A DNA stretch of 64,000 nucleotides from Cymbidium sinense (GCA_021442155.1 CM038229.1:90098693-90162692), one strand, 5' to 3'; numbered from the stretch's first letter, positions 34,502-47,199 are shown. The notes: a model not told the origin generated them from the sequence alone. Made by a program: numbers and translations.

Positions 34502-37500
34502 TCAAACCAAGTTTCTCTGGAAAAAGTGGAAGCCCTCCAATCAAGAGTGAAAATATTATGCATTTGTGCATGATGTTATAAAAGAAATGCTCATCCGATT
34601 GCTAATTCTTTTATCTTGATTTTAGCCTAAACTTTAGGTGAGGTTATGAGTTCTTTATTCTTAATTTTGAATTATTAAATTTGGTAGAAGAATTATTTTC
34701 TAAGAGCCTAATCCACATATAGCCATACATCAAAAAAAAACTAGGAAAAAGGATGCCATCTAAATGCATAAGCTAAACAAATCATCAATCAATTTATAAA
34801 GCTAACTCAAAAGAATAAGAGGCCATTTGTGGTCGCATACCACCGTACAAACCCAAAAATAAATTGGGTAGCTGAGCTCTACCCTTATACTACATGGATT
34901 ATAAGTGAATTAAATGCAATTAAGCAAGGAATTCATTGTTATGGGGGTCTTCAAGCTTCATTTCTTCATTCTTCTTTTCTTCTCTCTTCTTTTCTTCTTT
35001 CTTCTTTGATTTCTTCTTTTGGATGGATGGAAGGTGTTGCTCCAAGGCTTCACATGGTACATAAGGTGAAATCTTATGACCAATGCTCATCCTAATCCCC
35101 ATAATAATTATTCTAAAATCCTAATTACAAAAATTACATGAAAAGGAAAAGTAAATCTAGCAAACACCTATAAAATAAAGATTAGATAAACAAACCACAC
35201 AAATCCCAATATGTATATTGGACTTATCATCCCACACATGGGTGACTTAAGTCCACTGATTATTAGATTATGCTTAGGGGTATAAGCACCTGCACAGCAA
35301 AAGTATTTATATTTTTATTTATTACAATGCCCCTTAAGCACAATCCTCTAAAAAAAATAATGATTAGACTAAATCATCCTATCATCATTCTACACATACA
35401 TCTTAATCATCCATACTAAAACATATATTACAAAATAAAACATCAAACCATGCATCTAAATGCTAGAAGTGGTGACTTAGCTTAATGTGTTTTTAGAGGT
35501 TTATGGCCTTAAGTTAGAATTTTTAAGTGTGAATAAAGTTCAACTTAGAGGAGAGTTTCATTCAAATGGTTTAGTTATTTTGGGTTGATTTTATTTTATG
35601 TTTTGATCTTCAAGCAATTAATTACTAAGTTATAAGAGAGGAGAAGAGAATTTCTTCCTTCCCTAACCTAAGTTATTTCTAAAGTGGATTCATGTTTTAG
35701 TTTTGTTTAGTAAATATTTTATTATATATTTTAATTAATCCTAATTTTAGATGAAAATTAAAAAACCTATTCAAAAAGAAAGGTATTTTAAGATTAAGTA
35801 AAATGAACTAAATTCACAAAATATACATCACTTTATTTCTTTCCCAACATGTATAACATGCATATGAATGAGTCCTAAACATATCTATACATACAAATGG
35901 GAATGTTTAACACACTTTATGAAGCATGCTAAGTAGTTCATTTAAGAAAATTTGAATATTTATGATGCATGATTTTCATCAAGTAGCAAAGGGGTTTCTT
36001 ATCCAATTTTCACATGTACATATGAATGTATGAAAGGCATAAGTGAGTATGATGCCATTGTTAACTAGGGGTGTAAGATACAAGAACTACTTAGGACTAC
36101 TTAAAGCCTCGGGTTGTCCAGACTAATATATCACTTTCCTTAAATACAAGTATGTGTACAAAAGAAATGAATAAAAAGAAAGAATACAAAAGTTTATGTT
36201 GGTTGATTTATTTTTGTTTTTTATTTATACAAGTATAGGTATCCTTCTTAAGTAATAGCATAAAAATAAATAGGAGATGGAATTAGGCAAGTGTTAGGTT
36301 CTTTTCAAATGAACTATACACTTTGCCAAATCCTATTCAAAATTATACCAAAAGAGAGAAGGAAAACTATACTATGCACATCCTTATATTTTACTTACAT
36401 GCTTATAAGTAAGAGATAAGTAAGACACTTACATTTTGATTATTGATTCATATATTTTAAAAATAATTTGATTTAATAGTGATAAATAGCCACTCATATT
36501 CTTACTTTAGCAAAAACATGCAATTTGACATAAAGGAAATATTTTCATTTTTAATTTTATTTTTGAAAAGCATGAATGTATGAAATCATATGACACACAC
36601 ATTTAGAATATTAGGAAAGAACTAAAGTAATGAAATCATGTAAACACATTTACCTTAATTAATTCCTAAAGGCAATCTTATGAAATAAGAAATCTTAAAG
36701 CAAATCAAAGTTTGTTTAATGTGATTTTTATTTGATCTTGAGTTTGATTTAATTTGGAAAATATGAGGTGAGTTTTCTATTCTTAGCTCATTCCTACATG
36801 TGTTTGATATTTTTGTTTGATTTATAGCTGATTAGATTCATTTTATATTTTGATTAGGTTAAGGTAAGAGTTAAACATGTTAATTACCCCTTACCTACAC
36901 CACCTTAGTATAGTTAATCAAATAATTATGACCCAATGAGATAACATAAAACATCATATGGAATTTAAATTTGCAATGCACCTAGGAAGGAAAATGCTTA
37001 ATGCAATTTAGCTCATGATTAATGATTGATTAAGCTAAAGGGTTTAACTTAAGGAATTTCAAAACACCCCTCACATATATGAGTTGAATTTTCATTTCCT
37101 TAATTATACTTAGGCTCTTGAACACCTAAGCATCTACCCAAGAGGAATTAATTGATTTCTGGAAAGTTTTAGAAATTTGTGAAATTAATTAAGGGGATAA
37201 TTAGTGAATTAATCCTTAATTAAGGATGGATTAAGGAAGAAAAAAAGGGTTTAAGGAATAGCTTAGGGGAAATGCCCTAAAATTATTCCCCAAACCGCCT
37301 ATTCATTTAAACAAATCTTAATCAACTCAATCAGAGGGTTATACCACTAATTACAATCTTAATTAATCTTAATTATATTAAGGGAGTAATTTAGGAATGA
37401 ACTCCCCTAATTAAGCCACCAATAAATCCCAAGAAAATTAGAGAGGCGTAAGTCATCCCTCTAATTACACCCAAGAAGTTTGAGATTAATCAGGATTAAT

Positions 37501-37720
37501 TAGAGAAATTAGTAAATTAATATTCCTAATAAAACCTAAATTCATAGACACGAAATATTCAAAATTAATTTTAGAATATTCTATGTTCAATTATCTTTCT
37601 AATGCAATTTATTTCATATTTTTCTGATTTTTCTATATTGAGGTATGAATTTTAGAACCTTAGGTGATTAATTAAAATTAAATAAATCCTTAATTATATC
37701 ACTAATCCTAATTCCTAATG
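34502..37720 (-). mobile_element. G1 5' LTR, middle part
   Basis: Homologous in the same orientation to 6,850-10,110 over its whole length with few indels. It includes the polypurine tract (34,947-35,013), the hairpin-prone words around 35,220-35,300 and the AT-rich part (37,050-37,700). It stops just before the point where the GC-rich promoter block would begin. This half of the host LTR continues the fragment at 26,377-27,461. Confidence 0.7.
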
Positions 37721-40700
37721 CAAAATTATATTAAAAATAGGAAAAGTAAATCTAACTACACGTGCAAAATAAGTGTTTTCTAAACACACCATACAGCCGA
37801 AGCAAAGTTAAATGAATAATTTGGACTTAGCACCCTACACATGGGTATACAAGTCCACCTGTCCTAATATAGATTATGCTTAGAGGTTAAGCAACTTGCA
37901 CAATAAAATATTTTTATTTTTATTTTAAGCACCCCTTAAGCATAATCTCCTGCATTAAACATAATTAGGCTAACCTGCCTAACATCCACCCAATACACTC
38001 TAACATCCAGTCTACAATATTACATCACAAAATAAAACATACATCAAACCATACACCACCCAAACATAAAGCTAAAAATGGTGACTTAATTTAATGTGTG
38101 TGTTAAGGCTTGTGTGGTATGCCCTAACTAGGCTTTAGAGTTAAGATTTCTTAAGTATGAAAGATATTTAATTATCAAGGGTGGTTTCACTTTAAATGGT
38201 TTAATTAATTTGCAAATTTCACGTAATTTTCTTTTATTTCATTTGACCTACACAACAATTAAATGTTATGAAGAGAAAGAAAGAGATGATCACTCTATTT
38301 TATCCCTATCTTAAGTCACATCTAAAGCAAATTAATTAATCAATTCCCTTTAGTGAATAGTTTATTACATGTTTTAATTAGTCCTAAGTTTAGGTTTACT
38401 TTAAACAAACTCATTCAATAAGAAAGAAATGAAATGAATTACATATAATACATGTTTGTTCATTTCTTTCCATATGTATATCATGCATATTAAATCCTAA
38501 GCATAGTTATACCGCAATTTGTATCTTAGCATACTTAAATGATGAATGTGATTAAATGTATTTGGAATTAATATTTTATTTGTTGAATAATTTTGTCATA
38601 TTAACTTAAAATCTAAGTTCTTATGCAAAAGCATAAAGAAATAACCTTAAATCACATGACTCAACCAAATAACCAAAGTATGAATGCATGTCTTTTAATA
38701 GAAAAGAGGGTTTTCATTCATTAGCTAAGTAGACATCCACATGCATAAAAGTTTTAAGTGAGTACATCACCATTATTCTCACAAGAACAAAGGGAACCTC
38801 CTTAGGGCTACTTAAAGCCATCATCCCGGAATGTCCTAATATATTATCCTTAGATACATGTGGATGTATAAATAATTAGAATAATAGAAAGACATGCAAA
38901 AATATATTTTGATTTGATTGATTTATTTTGTATAAATGAATTAAAGCTCTATCTATTCTAATGTCCAAATGCATAAGAACTAAAATCAAGCTGTATTTTT
39001 CCATTATTCTACACCAAGGGAACGAGGTAGGAACCTCCTTAGGGCTACTTAAAGCCATGCTCCCCGGGATGTCTAATATACCGCTAACATTCTTACTTAT
39101 ATAAATCAACATGAATGTAAGGGAGAGGTTTTATTTCATACACTAAATTTATATTCACTTTTTTCTATGAATATATATAACTAAATTTACAATATATGTG
39201 TATATCCAATCATTTATAAACTTTTGAAAATATATTTGATATTTAATAGTGATACTAGCCACACATATATTTTAATTTAAATCAACACATGCAATTTGAC
39301 ATAAAAGAAATTATTTTATTTAATTAATTTTAAAAGGGATGGATGCATGAATGATATGACATATAACATTTAGCATGATTGGGAGTAAATAAAATAACAC
39401 AAGTATGTGATTTCATTCAATCCAACTAAGTCATAAGGACAATCAAGCTAAATAAGATTATTTAAAACAATCCAAAGTTCTTTAATTTTATTTCATTTTT
39501 ATGTTTGATTTGATTTAAGAAAATGTGAAAGAGGTTTGCTAATCCTAATCTCATTCCTCATGTGTGAATTAATTTGGTTTAATGAGGAATATTTAGATTG
39601 ATTTTATGTCTTGATTAGGTTAGGGTATGAATTAAGCCAATTAATTAAACCTTACCTACATCACCTTAAGTTAATTAACTAATTAATAATGAGCTAAAAT
39701 AATATGAAACCACATGAAAAATAAATTTGCAATGCTCCTAAAAAATGAAAGGGACCTAATACAATTGGCTCATGATTTATAATTATCATATTAGTCATTG
39801 TCGAGTCATCGAAGGGGTCATGTGAGCTCTACATGGTAGGCCAAGAGTAGAGGAAGTTGGTGCAGGAGTCTCAAGACTTGATATGGGGAGATTGTGTTGG
39901 ATTGGTCTTGCCTTTGCCCATGGGGTCTTCAGCCATGAGAGGGAGTAGCTTGGTTTGTTTCAGTCCAGATGTGATGCTAGGTGACTTGGGGCTAAGGTGT
40001 CTTAAGAATGCCTTATTTGGCACTTTGATGGTCCATGGGGAGGCAAAGTGGACTTTGCCATTTAAGGTAAGAATTTAATGTAAAGAGAGGTGTTCATTAG
40101 TTAATCCCTTGTTGGGACCCACATGGACTTGGGCTAGTTTGGTCAGGTTAGGTCAGCCACCAATGTTCCAAAAAGTGGTTTTGGGTGATTTGGCTTCATA
40201 TGATCAAAATAGGTTCATTTGGGTTAGGTTGGGTAAAAACAATTGGTCAAATTGGGTCAAGCCAAGACTTGGTATAGGTTCATATGATGATTTGGGATGT
40301 TTTGGTTCAATTGGTTTTGATTAATTTGGCTTAAGTTTGATTTTGGTTCATTTGGGTTCAAATAGGTCAAATGGTTGACCAATTTGACCAAATTGGGTAG
40401 GGTTAGGTGTTGAGTCAAGTTCAACTGGTTAATTGAAAATGATTGTGGGCTTTGGTTTGATTTAATTTAGATTTTGGCCAATTTAACCTTTTAGGTCAAT
40501 TTGGGCTAGGTTGGGTCAAGTTGACCAATTGATCAAATTGGGCTCAATCATGCTTTGGTCAAGTTCAATAAGTGATTTGGAATGAACTTGAACAATTTGT
40601 TACAATAAATTTGGATCAAATCATGGTTTGACCTATTTTAGCTTTTTAGGCCAATTTGGGTCAACTTAGTTCAAATGGCCAATTGGACTTGATTTGGCTC

Positions 40701-41430
40701 AAGTAAGGGCCATGTTCAATCATTGATTATGAGTGGGTTTGAGTCAATGGTTTCAATCAGTTTGGCATATGGTGAATTTTTGCTAGTTTGGGTTTCATTT
40801 GGGCTAAAGGTTGACTTGGTCAACGGGCTAGGTTGACTTGGCTTGACCCAATTCAAGACAATTGATTAACCTAGGATGATTGTTGATCATGATATGGGGT
40901 TTGGATGAGCTTAGTTTAATCTAATTTGGGTTGGATTAAAACTTGGCTCAAAAAGGTCTTTTAGGTCACTTTGGGTCAAGTGGACGTAAATGGGTCAATT
41001 CTCTTCATCATGGCTTGATTCAACTTTAATTTAACTCACATATGTACTTAAGATGGAAATATAAATCCAATTGCAAGTGGTTTTGAGTCAAATGAATTTT
41101 GGTTCATATGATAATTTCAAGTCAAAAGGGGTCAACATGGGCTTGACTTGGGTTGACATGAGTTTGGTTTGATAATAGTTTGTGTTCATATTTGGAAAAA
41201 TGATTGAAGGAATTATTGAATCATGAATAAAATCCATCGATTTTGAGTTGATTTGATATCATTTATCCAAGTTCAAGAAATTGGCAAAAGGGATAAAAGT
41301 GAATTTGATTTGAGTTTTGGCCATTTGATTTATATTTCATTTATATTTATGAATATAAATAAATATATAAATGGTTCATGAGAAAATCACTTAAGTCTAG
41401 AGTGATTTGGAAGAAAATTTGACCAAATTT
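37721..41430 (-). mobile_element. Second, more diverged partial LTR joined to G1 5' LTR
   Basis: 37,721-39,790 repeats the part already present at 35,110-37,050 (homologous to about 7,460-9,430) but is more diverged. 39,791-41,430 is U3 sequence with GGTCAA words (homologous to the reverse complement of about 1,970-3,660). The GC-rich block and most of the AT-rich part are missing between them. The first roughly 670 bp of U3 are missing at 41,430. Either an unequal recombination made a composite LTR, or this is an older separate LTR against which the G1 LTR is truncated. Confidence 0.6.
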
Positions 41431-41689
41431 CAAAGAAAATTTGACGAATGACCGACGATGGTCATGGCGTGACATTTATGGACCTATGGACCAAAAAGGA
41501 TGACCAAGAATGACCGAGGTCCGTAGCTCCTACTTGTTCTTGTAGGAAATTGGATTTCTTGAAACTTCAATGGATGGTTCAAAGCTTGATAACCAAGCTT
41601 AATTAGGAACCGTCATTCGAGCAACTCAAAAATTCTGATAGATAATTTCAAAGTATTATTCTCCATGATGTTACTCGATGTATTGCATG
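41431..41689. other. No recognisable feature
   Basis: Sequence beyond the LTR truncation. It begins with a short GACGAATGACCGACGATGG part and a GACC-rich stretch near 41,460-41,520, with no open frame and no homology to the rest of the window. Confidence 0.5.
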
Positions 41690-42490
41690 TGATAGAATCA
41701 ATCCGAGGATTTTGACCCATCCGAGGTTGTTTGTCAAAGTGTTACTTGATGACATTAACCGCACGTAAGAGGTCAATTGAATCCGAGATTTTGACCCATC
41801 TAAGTGTCCCGACGGCGATGTTAACCTATGGAAGAGGTCGAATTGAATCGAGGATTTTTTACCTATTCGAGGTTGTTTATCGAGTGTGTTACGATTTAAC
41901 TATGGAAGAGGTCAATTGGATCCACTAAGAATTTTGACCTATCGAGATTGTTGAGTGTTACCATGACGTTAACCCAGGGAAGAGGTGAATTGAATCTTTG
42001 AGGATGATTTTTTGTTGATTCTATCGAGGTTATGATGTTAACTGTATGGAAGAGGTCAATTGAATTCACGAGGATTTTGACCTATCCAAGATTATTTGTG
42101 GTATTGTTACTCGACGTTAACTGTATGGAAGAGATCAAAAATGAATCCACCGATTTTGACCTATCCAAGGTTGTTTATCGAGTGATGACATTAACGTATA
42201 TGGAAGAGGTCGGGAAGTCCACCAAGGACCTTTTGACCTCTCTAGGTATTAGCCAAAGTGTTATTTCTTACCGTATGGAGTAGGAGTTTTGACTTATCCC
42301 AGATTGTTTGTGAAGTCTTTGCTCTGACGCTAACCTCGTGGAGTAGGTGAAGTTTTGATCTATCCGATTCTTTGTCGAAGTCTTTGTTCTGGCTTGTATG
42401 GAAGAGATCAATTGAATTCTGAGAATTTTGACCCATCCAAAGTTGTTTGTCAAAGTACTTGATGACGTTAACCTATATGGAAGAGGTTGA
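41690..42490 (+). repeat. Minisatellite, ~72-bp unit, 11 units
   Basis: The phrase GGAAGAGGTCAATTGAATC, followed by GAGGATTTTGACC, ATCC(G/A)AGGTTGTTTGTC and GATGACGTTAACC, recurs with its GGAAGAGG-type word near 41,765, 41,830, 41,904, 41,978, 42,048, 42,127, 42,202, 42,277, 42,340, 42,400 and 42,479. Spacings are 60-79 bp. Units differ by substitutions and short deletions. Short open frames here are by-products of the repeat and differ in frame from unit to unit. Confidence 0.85.
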
Positions 42491-43084
42491 ATCAAAAAAG
42501 TTGCTCCTTAACCTTGGTCTTTTTCATTGGTATTACTGACTTGCTTCTCTAACTGATAATCAATTAGATATCCAAAATATTGATTTGGATAATCTTTTGA
42601 GATTAAGAGTTGCCCCAAGTTTCCGACAAAATCTGAAGGAACGAAGTTTAATGAATCTTCATTCTTCGCTTGCGCTCTTTAAAAGCTTAAAATGCTCCAC
42701 CTCGATGATGGTTCTGATCTTATTGAGAAACTTGGTTGTCATATAAGATGAAATAATAGGAATCGGTTTTCCCAGACACAAGCAAACCGTGCTAAGAAAC
42801 TAGTATAGTAAAAGTTTACGCCTTACTTTATCATGAGTCAGACACAAGAGATGTTTAAAGAATTAATGATAAAACTCCATAATCTTTACGTGAAAAAACC
42901 TCAAAGAGGGAAAAAACCATGGGGCCTAGCCCAGTAAAAATCTTCCACTATGTATCTATTTCAGAGTACATCCCGATTACGGATTAGAATCAGATGAGTT
43001 CGACAATGGGAATCCTAATCAAGCAACAAATGCCTATATTGTCATGGTTAGAGTGTAATAATGGGTAGTAGATGATGGTACAAA
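42491..43084. other. Unassigned sequence
   Basis: No coding potential. The words CAAAGAGGGAAAAAACCATG and TAGCCCAGTAAAAATCTTCC near 42,900-42,950 look like sequence I associate with plant LTR flanks, but no LTR pair is visible. Confidence 0.3.
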
Positions 43085-43502
43085 ATACCGACGATCAGTG
43101 GTGATCGGCGGAGATGTCGACGCATGAATGGCAGCCGGCAAGGCGGCATATGCTGCCGGCGGACCGGTGATGCGTAATGACAGCGATGGTAGGCGGGCGG
43201 ATCGGTGAATAATGGTACGATGGTAGCGACCAGACGGTGGTCACGAGATAACCGATGATTTATGATGACGCAGATCGAAGGTGACGAATGGTCGGGCAGT
43301 GGCGCGCAATGGCGACGAGCATCGCTGGTGACGGTGGTGACCGATTTATGGTGGTGAGCCAGAGATCATGGCGATGACCTGACGGACCGGGCGGTAAAAC
43401 GGCGACAAATGATGGTGGTGGCCGACGGTCATCATCTCGCGAAAATGCGATGGACGATGATGTGACCAGGGAGATGATAACGGATCGCTGGGCGGATCGC
43501 CC
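43085..43502. other. GC-rich block with degenerate GATGGT/GACCG repeats
   Basis: Sharply GC-richer than its surroundings, with recurring ATGGTGGTGACCGA-, GATGGTAGCGACC- and GGCGGATCGG-like words. A - strand open frame at 43,511-43,260 is Arg/Pro/Ser-rich and looks like a reading of the repeat, with no known domain. It ends at the left border of viral sequence. Confidence 0.45.
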
Positions 43503-43568
43503 TTGATTCAAAAAAATCGAGAAGAAGAATATTTCATCTTCATCTGATTCTTAATCGATAAATCTAAT
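43503..43568 (+). pseudogene. Viral scrap at left border
   Basis: A 66-bp piece on the + strand matches the acidic Ser-rich coding stretch that follows the zinc knuckle in copies C (51,640-51,720) and D (57,590-57,665), including TTTCATCTTCATC and TCGATAAATCTAA. It is joined directly to the inverted leader of copy A and is a rearrangement footprint. Confidence 0.65.
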
Positions 43569-43569
43569 G

Positions 43570-43890
43570 GATATAAGCGTACTACACCGATATATAACAA
43601 CTATTTATTAAAGTGAAATAATACTTACACATGACGTAGGAAGCAGTGAACCAAGTGAGAGACAAGAGGAGAATAGGAGAAAGAAGAGAAAAGACACTTA
43701 TTACATAGGTATACTCCTATGATGGAGTGGAGAAGGCAGGAGAAGCTTTGACTATTTTTTAAAACTTTGCAGAATTTATTTTTTAGAAACTGCGGTGTAA
43801 CTATTATAAAATAAGATACTTGCTTAGGTCAAAGCTTATAAGTCGGCTTTTTGGAAAGTAGCCATTATTTTATTGGTGGGTCCCACTTTA
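43570..43890 (-). promoter_or_regulatory. Copy A viral promoter/leader, inverted
   Basis: Reverse complement of the C/D intergenic region: TGTAAGTATTATTTCACTTT with TAATAAATAG near 43,590-43,640, the TTCTCCTATTCTCCTCTTG tract near 43,670, and remnants of the CTTTGC hairpins near 43,745-43,850. The TATA word of copy C is not preserved and the primer-binding site is lost at the 43,570 break. Confidence 0.6.
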
Positions 43891-44945
43891 TGAGTTGTAA
43901 AGCATTCCTTGAAAGGCTACTTTGGAAGGTAGCAATAATTCTCGGTAAGATCGCATGATTAAGTTTCTGGATTCCACGCCAATGCCACCATGGAGACAAA
44001 AACAGAGATCTTTTGAGACATTCTTATGAATCTCGCCTCATGAGGATGCTTTGTAGTACCTCATCTATGATCAAAATGTAGTTTTGAGGATCGATAATTT
44101 TAATAATAATTTGCTTAATTCCAGAATTCCACCATTTAAAAAAAATTATCCTGAAGAAAGATTTGAAGCTAGCCTCCAAATCCATGGATTTCCGAAGAAA
44201 TGAGTGATTTTATCCTTGAATCATTTTCTAAGATCATCATTTATTGCTATCTAGTCATTGAAGACCTCTTTGATTGGTTCTATAACTCTCTTCCAAAATA
44301 GTTCCACCATCAGAACCATGAAAGTTCTTTGTTTGATATCCTTGTTCATAATCCATGAATGCCTTCGCTTGTCATGAGGAAGAAGGCCTTCATCATATAA
44401 AAATAGCACCAATAATTTTTCAATTTTATATCGAAATTAGAGAATACATTTTTTCTTGGAATGGAGTTAGCCCATTCACTTTGATGAAAAAATCTTTGTA
44501 TAAATTTGCTATACAAAATTGTATGGTTCGTCTCTCATCACAAAAGATTAATCTAAAATACTAATTGTATTAAGATTTTTTCATAATTCTCCTTGAGAGA
44601 GTAGATTCAAATGGGAAAGGATTATTTTCCAAATATCTTTCAAATGCATTATTTAATAATCATGGATTAATTTCAAGAAAATTCTATTTTATTTTAGAAA
44701 TAAATGTCTTATAAACATCTTTAAATGGTGTTGCAGCTTTAGGGTTCACCCTTTCAACCGAAAAGTACCATAAAGATAAGTTTGCAAATTGATCATGCCA
44801 ATTGTTGAATTGATCAGATCTTTTCCATTAGAGCGGCCACAGCCGCGACCTCCACGGAAAGGACTTCTTTGATTAGGAGTGGTCATTCTTCCATGTGGGG
44901 TTATCCACCCCTGATCTTCCCAGCAAGAATTCACGGGTCAGAAAA
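43890..44945 (-). pseudogene. Copy A C-terminal polyprotein module
   Basis: Sense reading starts at the RNase H end (FLTREF-like) and passes a Gly/Arg-rich stretch (SPFRGGRGCGRSNGKD near 44,850) and MINLQTYLYG (near 44,770). The later part of the module, seen in copies B and C, is then fragmented. The function of this module is unknown to me; the Arg/Gly-rich part could bind nucleic acid. Frames change several times. Confidence 0.6.
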
Positions 44946-44949
44946 TCAG

Positions 44950-46150
44950 GAAGAGAATTTGCATTACCTTTAATGAATTTGATGTCAAATCGAAGAGAGA
45001 GTTGATATGATGCAAAAATTTGTTTTGAAACTAAATTTTTGACATCTTGTTCAATGATGTATTTGAGTAGTCAATACGAAGGAGAAAATGCTGATTAAGT
45101 AAATCATCTTGAAATTTTGAGATGCACTTAATTACGTAAAGCATTTCTTTTGAAATACTTTTGATGAGTAGATTCCATTTACCGTAAACAAAGTAACTAA
45201 TTCTTTAGAATTTTTTTCGCTTTAGATACCTCCATACTTATCGAGGCATTAGTTTCAACAATTTTGAAACTAGGGTCCGCAAGATTAAGGGATGGTTTTG
45301 AACCCTTTCTTTAATTTTGACCATGGTATGAGTATCGCACCATGGTGGGGATTCTTTCTTAATCTATCAAAGAGTGTGATCATTTTGGCAAGATTTTGAT
45401 AGAAATCGCTACATAACAGAGCTCCTAAGTAGGTTTTTTATCTAAAATATATCGAAAATTTGAAAATACTCTTATTAATTGGTATAATAGAAGCATTGGA
45501 TATATTATGGCCTAAAAATCTTATTTTAGTTTGAAATAATTTGATTTTTGGCTCTGAAATAACTAATCCATTTTTAAAATTAACTATTTAAATGTTTTTA
45601 GATGGTTAAAGTGTTCATCAATAGTGTTTGAGAACACTAGAACATCATCAATATAGACTAAAATATATTTAAAATAATCTTTAAATATATTATTCATGAT
45701 ATCTGAAATTAAGGTGCATTTTTTTAAATAAGGTCATTACGCTCCATTCGTAATGTCCAAAAATAAATGCTATTTTATTCGATTCTTTGATCTGACCGCC
45801 AATATCTTAATTTTAAATCAAATTTTGAAAATATTTTTGCATTATGCAATCTATTTAATAAATCTCTTTTATTAGGAATTGGATATCTGATCCATTTTAA
45901 AACTTTGTTTAACGACTTGTAATTAATTACAAGTCGCGCCTTTCTCTTCATAACATAATGCAAAGATGCTCCAAGAGAGTAGATTGCCAAATTATTCCTT
46001 TCGTAATAAATCAATCTCTTCTTTGCATAAAGCAAGGTAGTGCTCGCTCATCGATAAGGATGAGCTTTTGGAATATCCCGTTCATTGAAATTATCAATGT
46101 AGGAGATCGACACATGAGTCTTTCTTTCCTTAAAAGTTAATGTCACCCAC
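44950..46150 (-). pseudogene. Copy A reverse transcriptase and RNase H
   Basis: Pararetroviral polymerase in inverted orientation. The reverse transcriptase part runs from about 46,150 to 45,480. The fingers/palm read LVINYKSLNKVLKWIRYPIP (near 45,910) and NKRDLLNRLHNAKIFSKFDL (near 45,850), and the active site YIDD is intact at 45,655-45,644, followed by VLVFSNTIDEHF. The RNase H part (45,470-44,950) is broken and best seen in EPHKYIIEQD-like and FIKGNA-like blocks near 45,070 and 44,970. The MPFGLKN-type block before YIDD is damaged around 45,720. It pairs with copy B as an inverted repeat. Confidence 0.8.
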
Positions 46151-46215
46151 TACTTCCTTTTGGAATTCTTGGTGGCAATTTTGAATTTTTTTTCTTTTAA
46201 TTTTGGGGAAGAAAT

Positions 46216-47199
46216 TTACTGTTTAAAAGTTAAACTAGCAATTTTTTCTTTTAAATAATTGATATGCATAGACTTATTTTTAAGCCTATTTATTTCATTG
46301 ATGATAATTTTTTTAGGATTGGTGATAAAATGGAATGTGATTTCTTTATCCCAAAGAAAATACTGAATTCCAATATCATCAATTCTAGTGATTGGCATTA
46401 TTTTAAGAAGAAAAGGAGTTTCCAAAATAATGTGTTGTGTCAAATTTTTGACTAAAATAAAAGGCATTTGAATACAAATATCATCTTGACACAGGGCCAC
46501 AGATGATAGTTTATATTTAATTTGCAAGGACTCACCGTCGGCTGCCTTTAACCACTGGCTAGTTTTTTCAAAATATTTAGAAGGAATTATTTCTTCTTGT
46601 ATACAATTTAAAACTGCTCCGCTATCAAGTAGAGCAGTTAAATTTGGTAAAATAAATTCTTTATTTATAATTAATTTAATGGAAATATATCATTTCTGGT
46701 ATATTGCCTTTTACATATTTTGTAAGAAACCGGGTTCTTGATTAGAACCGGCTTCTATATTGTCAAATGAATTGGGCACCTTTTGAGTAATTTCAAGATC
46801 TAATAGACGACCATTCATTTGCTCTTGTTCAGCTTTTATTTGCTGCACTTCTAATTTTAGTTTCTTTAATTCGCCTTTTAGCTAAAGAGGTAGAGATAAT
46901 GAACTTGCCTCAAATTTTTTTCTTAAATACTTCTGATAAAAAGTATATAGGAGGCTTATAATAGAATTTTTCTAATTTATCTTTCTTCTTATTATTAAGA
47001 AGATCGATAATTTTATCATGAGTTGAATCATCTTCAACTTGTACTAAAATTTTAATTAATTGGTCTTTTTGCTCGTGGGTGAGCATATATAGACCTATCA
47101 TATTTATTAAATTTTTATAATAGTATATTTGTTGATAGGATTTGCCATAGTTAGATTTATCAGATTTATTAGAATCTGATGATGAAGATGAAATATAAA
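46216..47199 (-). pseudogene. Copy A protease and upstream acidic/coiled region
   Basis: From 47,199 downward: a Ser/Asp-rich stretch (ISSSSSDSNKSDKSN), then LYMLTHEQKDQLIKILVQVE and a Lys-rich segment to 46,910. A Leu/Glu-rich, probably coiled-coil stretch lies near 46,870-46,790. The retropepsin region then has its DSG triplet readable near 46,635 (TALLDSGA) and continues in the open frame 46,527-46,216 (KYKLSSVALCQDDICIQMPF). The start of the copy at 47,199 is the head-to-head junction with copy B. Confidence 0.75.

Larger units (their letters stand above)
5372..41430 (-). mobile_element. Giant Ty3/gypsy retrotransposon G1 (TAT/Ogre-like), disrupted
   Basis: A - strand LTR retrotransposon made of a 5' LTR (41,430 to 26,377, interrupted by a solo LTR), leader, gag-pol, 3' untranslated region and 3' LTR (13,392 to 5,372). 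Without the 7-kb nested LTR and its duplicated target site it would still be about 29 kb. Very long LTRs, a long leader, a long 3' untranslated region and a second RNase H before integrase fit the TAT/Ogre group of Ty3/gypsy, which contains the largest plant LTR elements. All coding domains carry stops. The 5' LTR is rearranged at its outer end (see 37,721-41,430). Lineage placement is by motif recognition, not by a tree. Confidence 0.7.

Noticed and set aside
41731..42495. Several short open frames
   Set aside because: They are readings of the minisatellite; frame shifts from unit to unit and no domain is visible.
43260..43511. Arg/Pro/Ser-rich - strand open frame of 83 codons
   Set aside because: Reading of a GC-rich degenerate repeat; no domain, no conserved partner.
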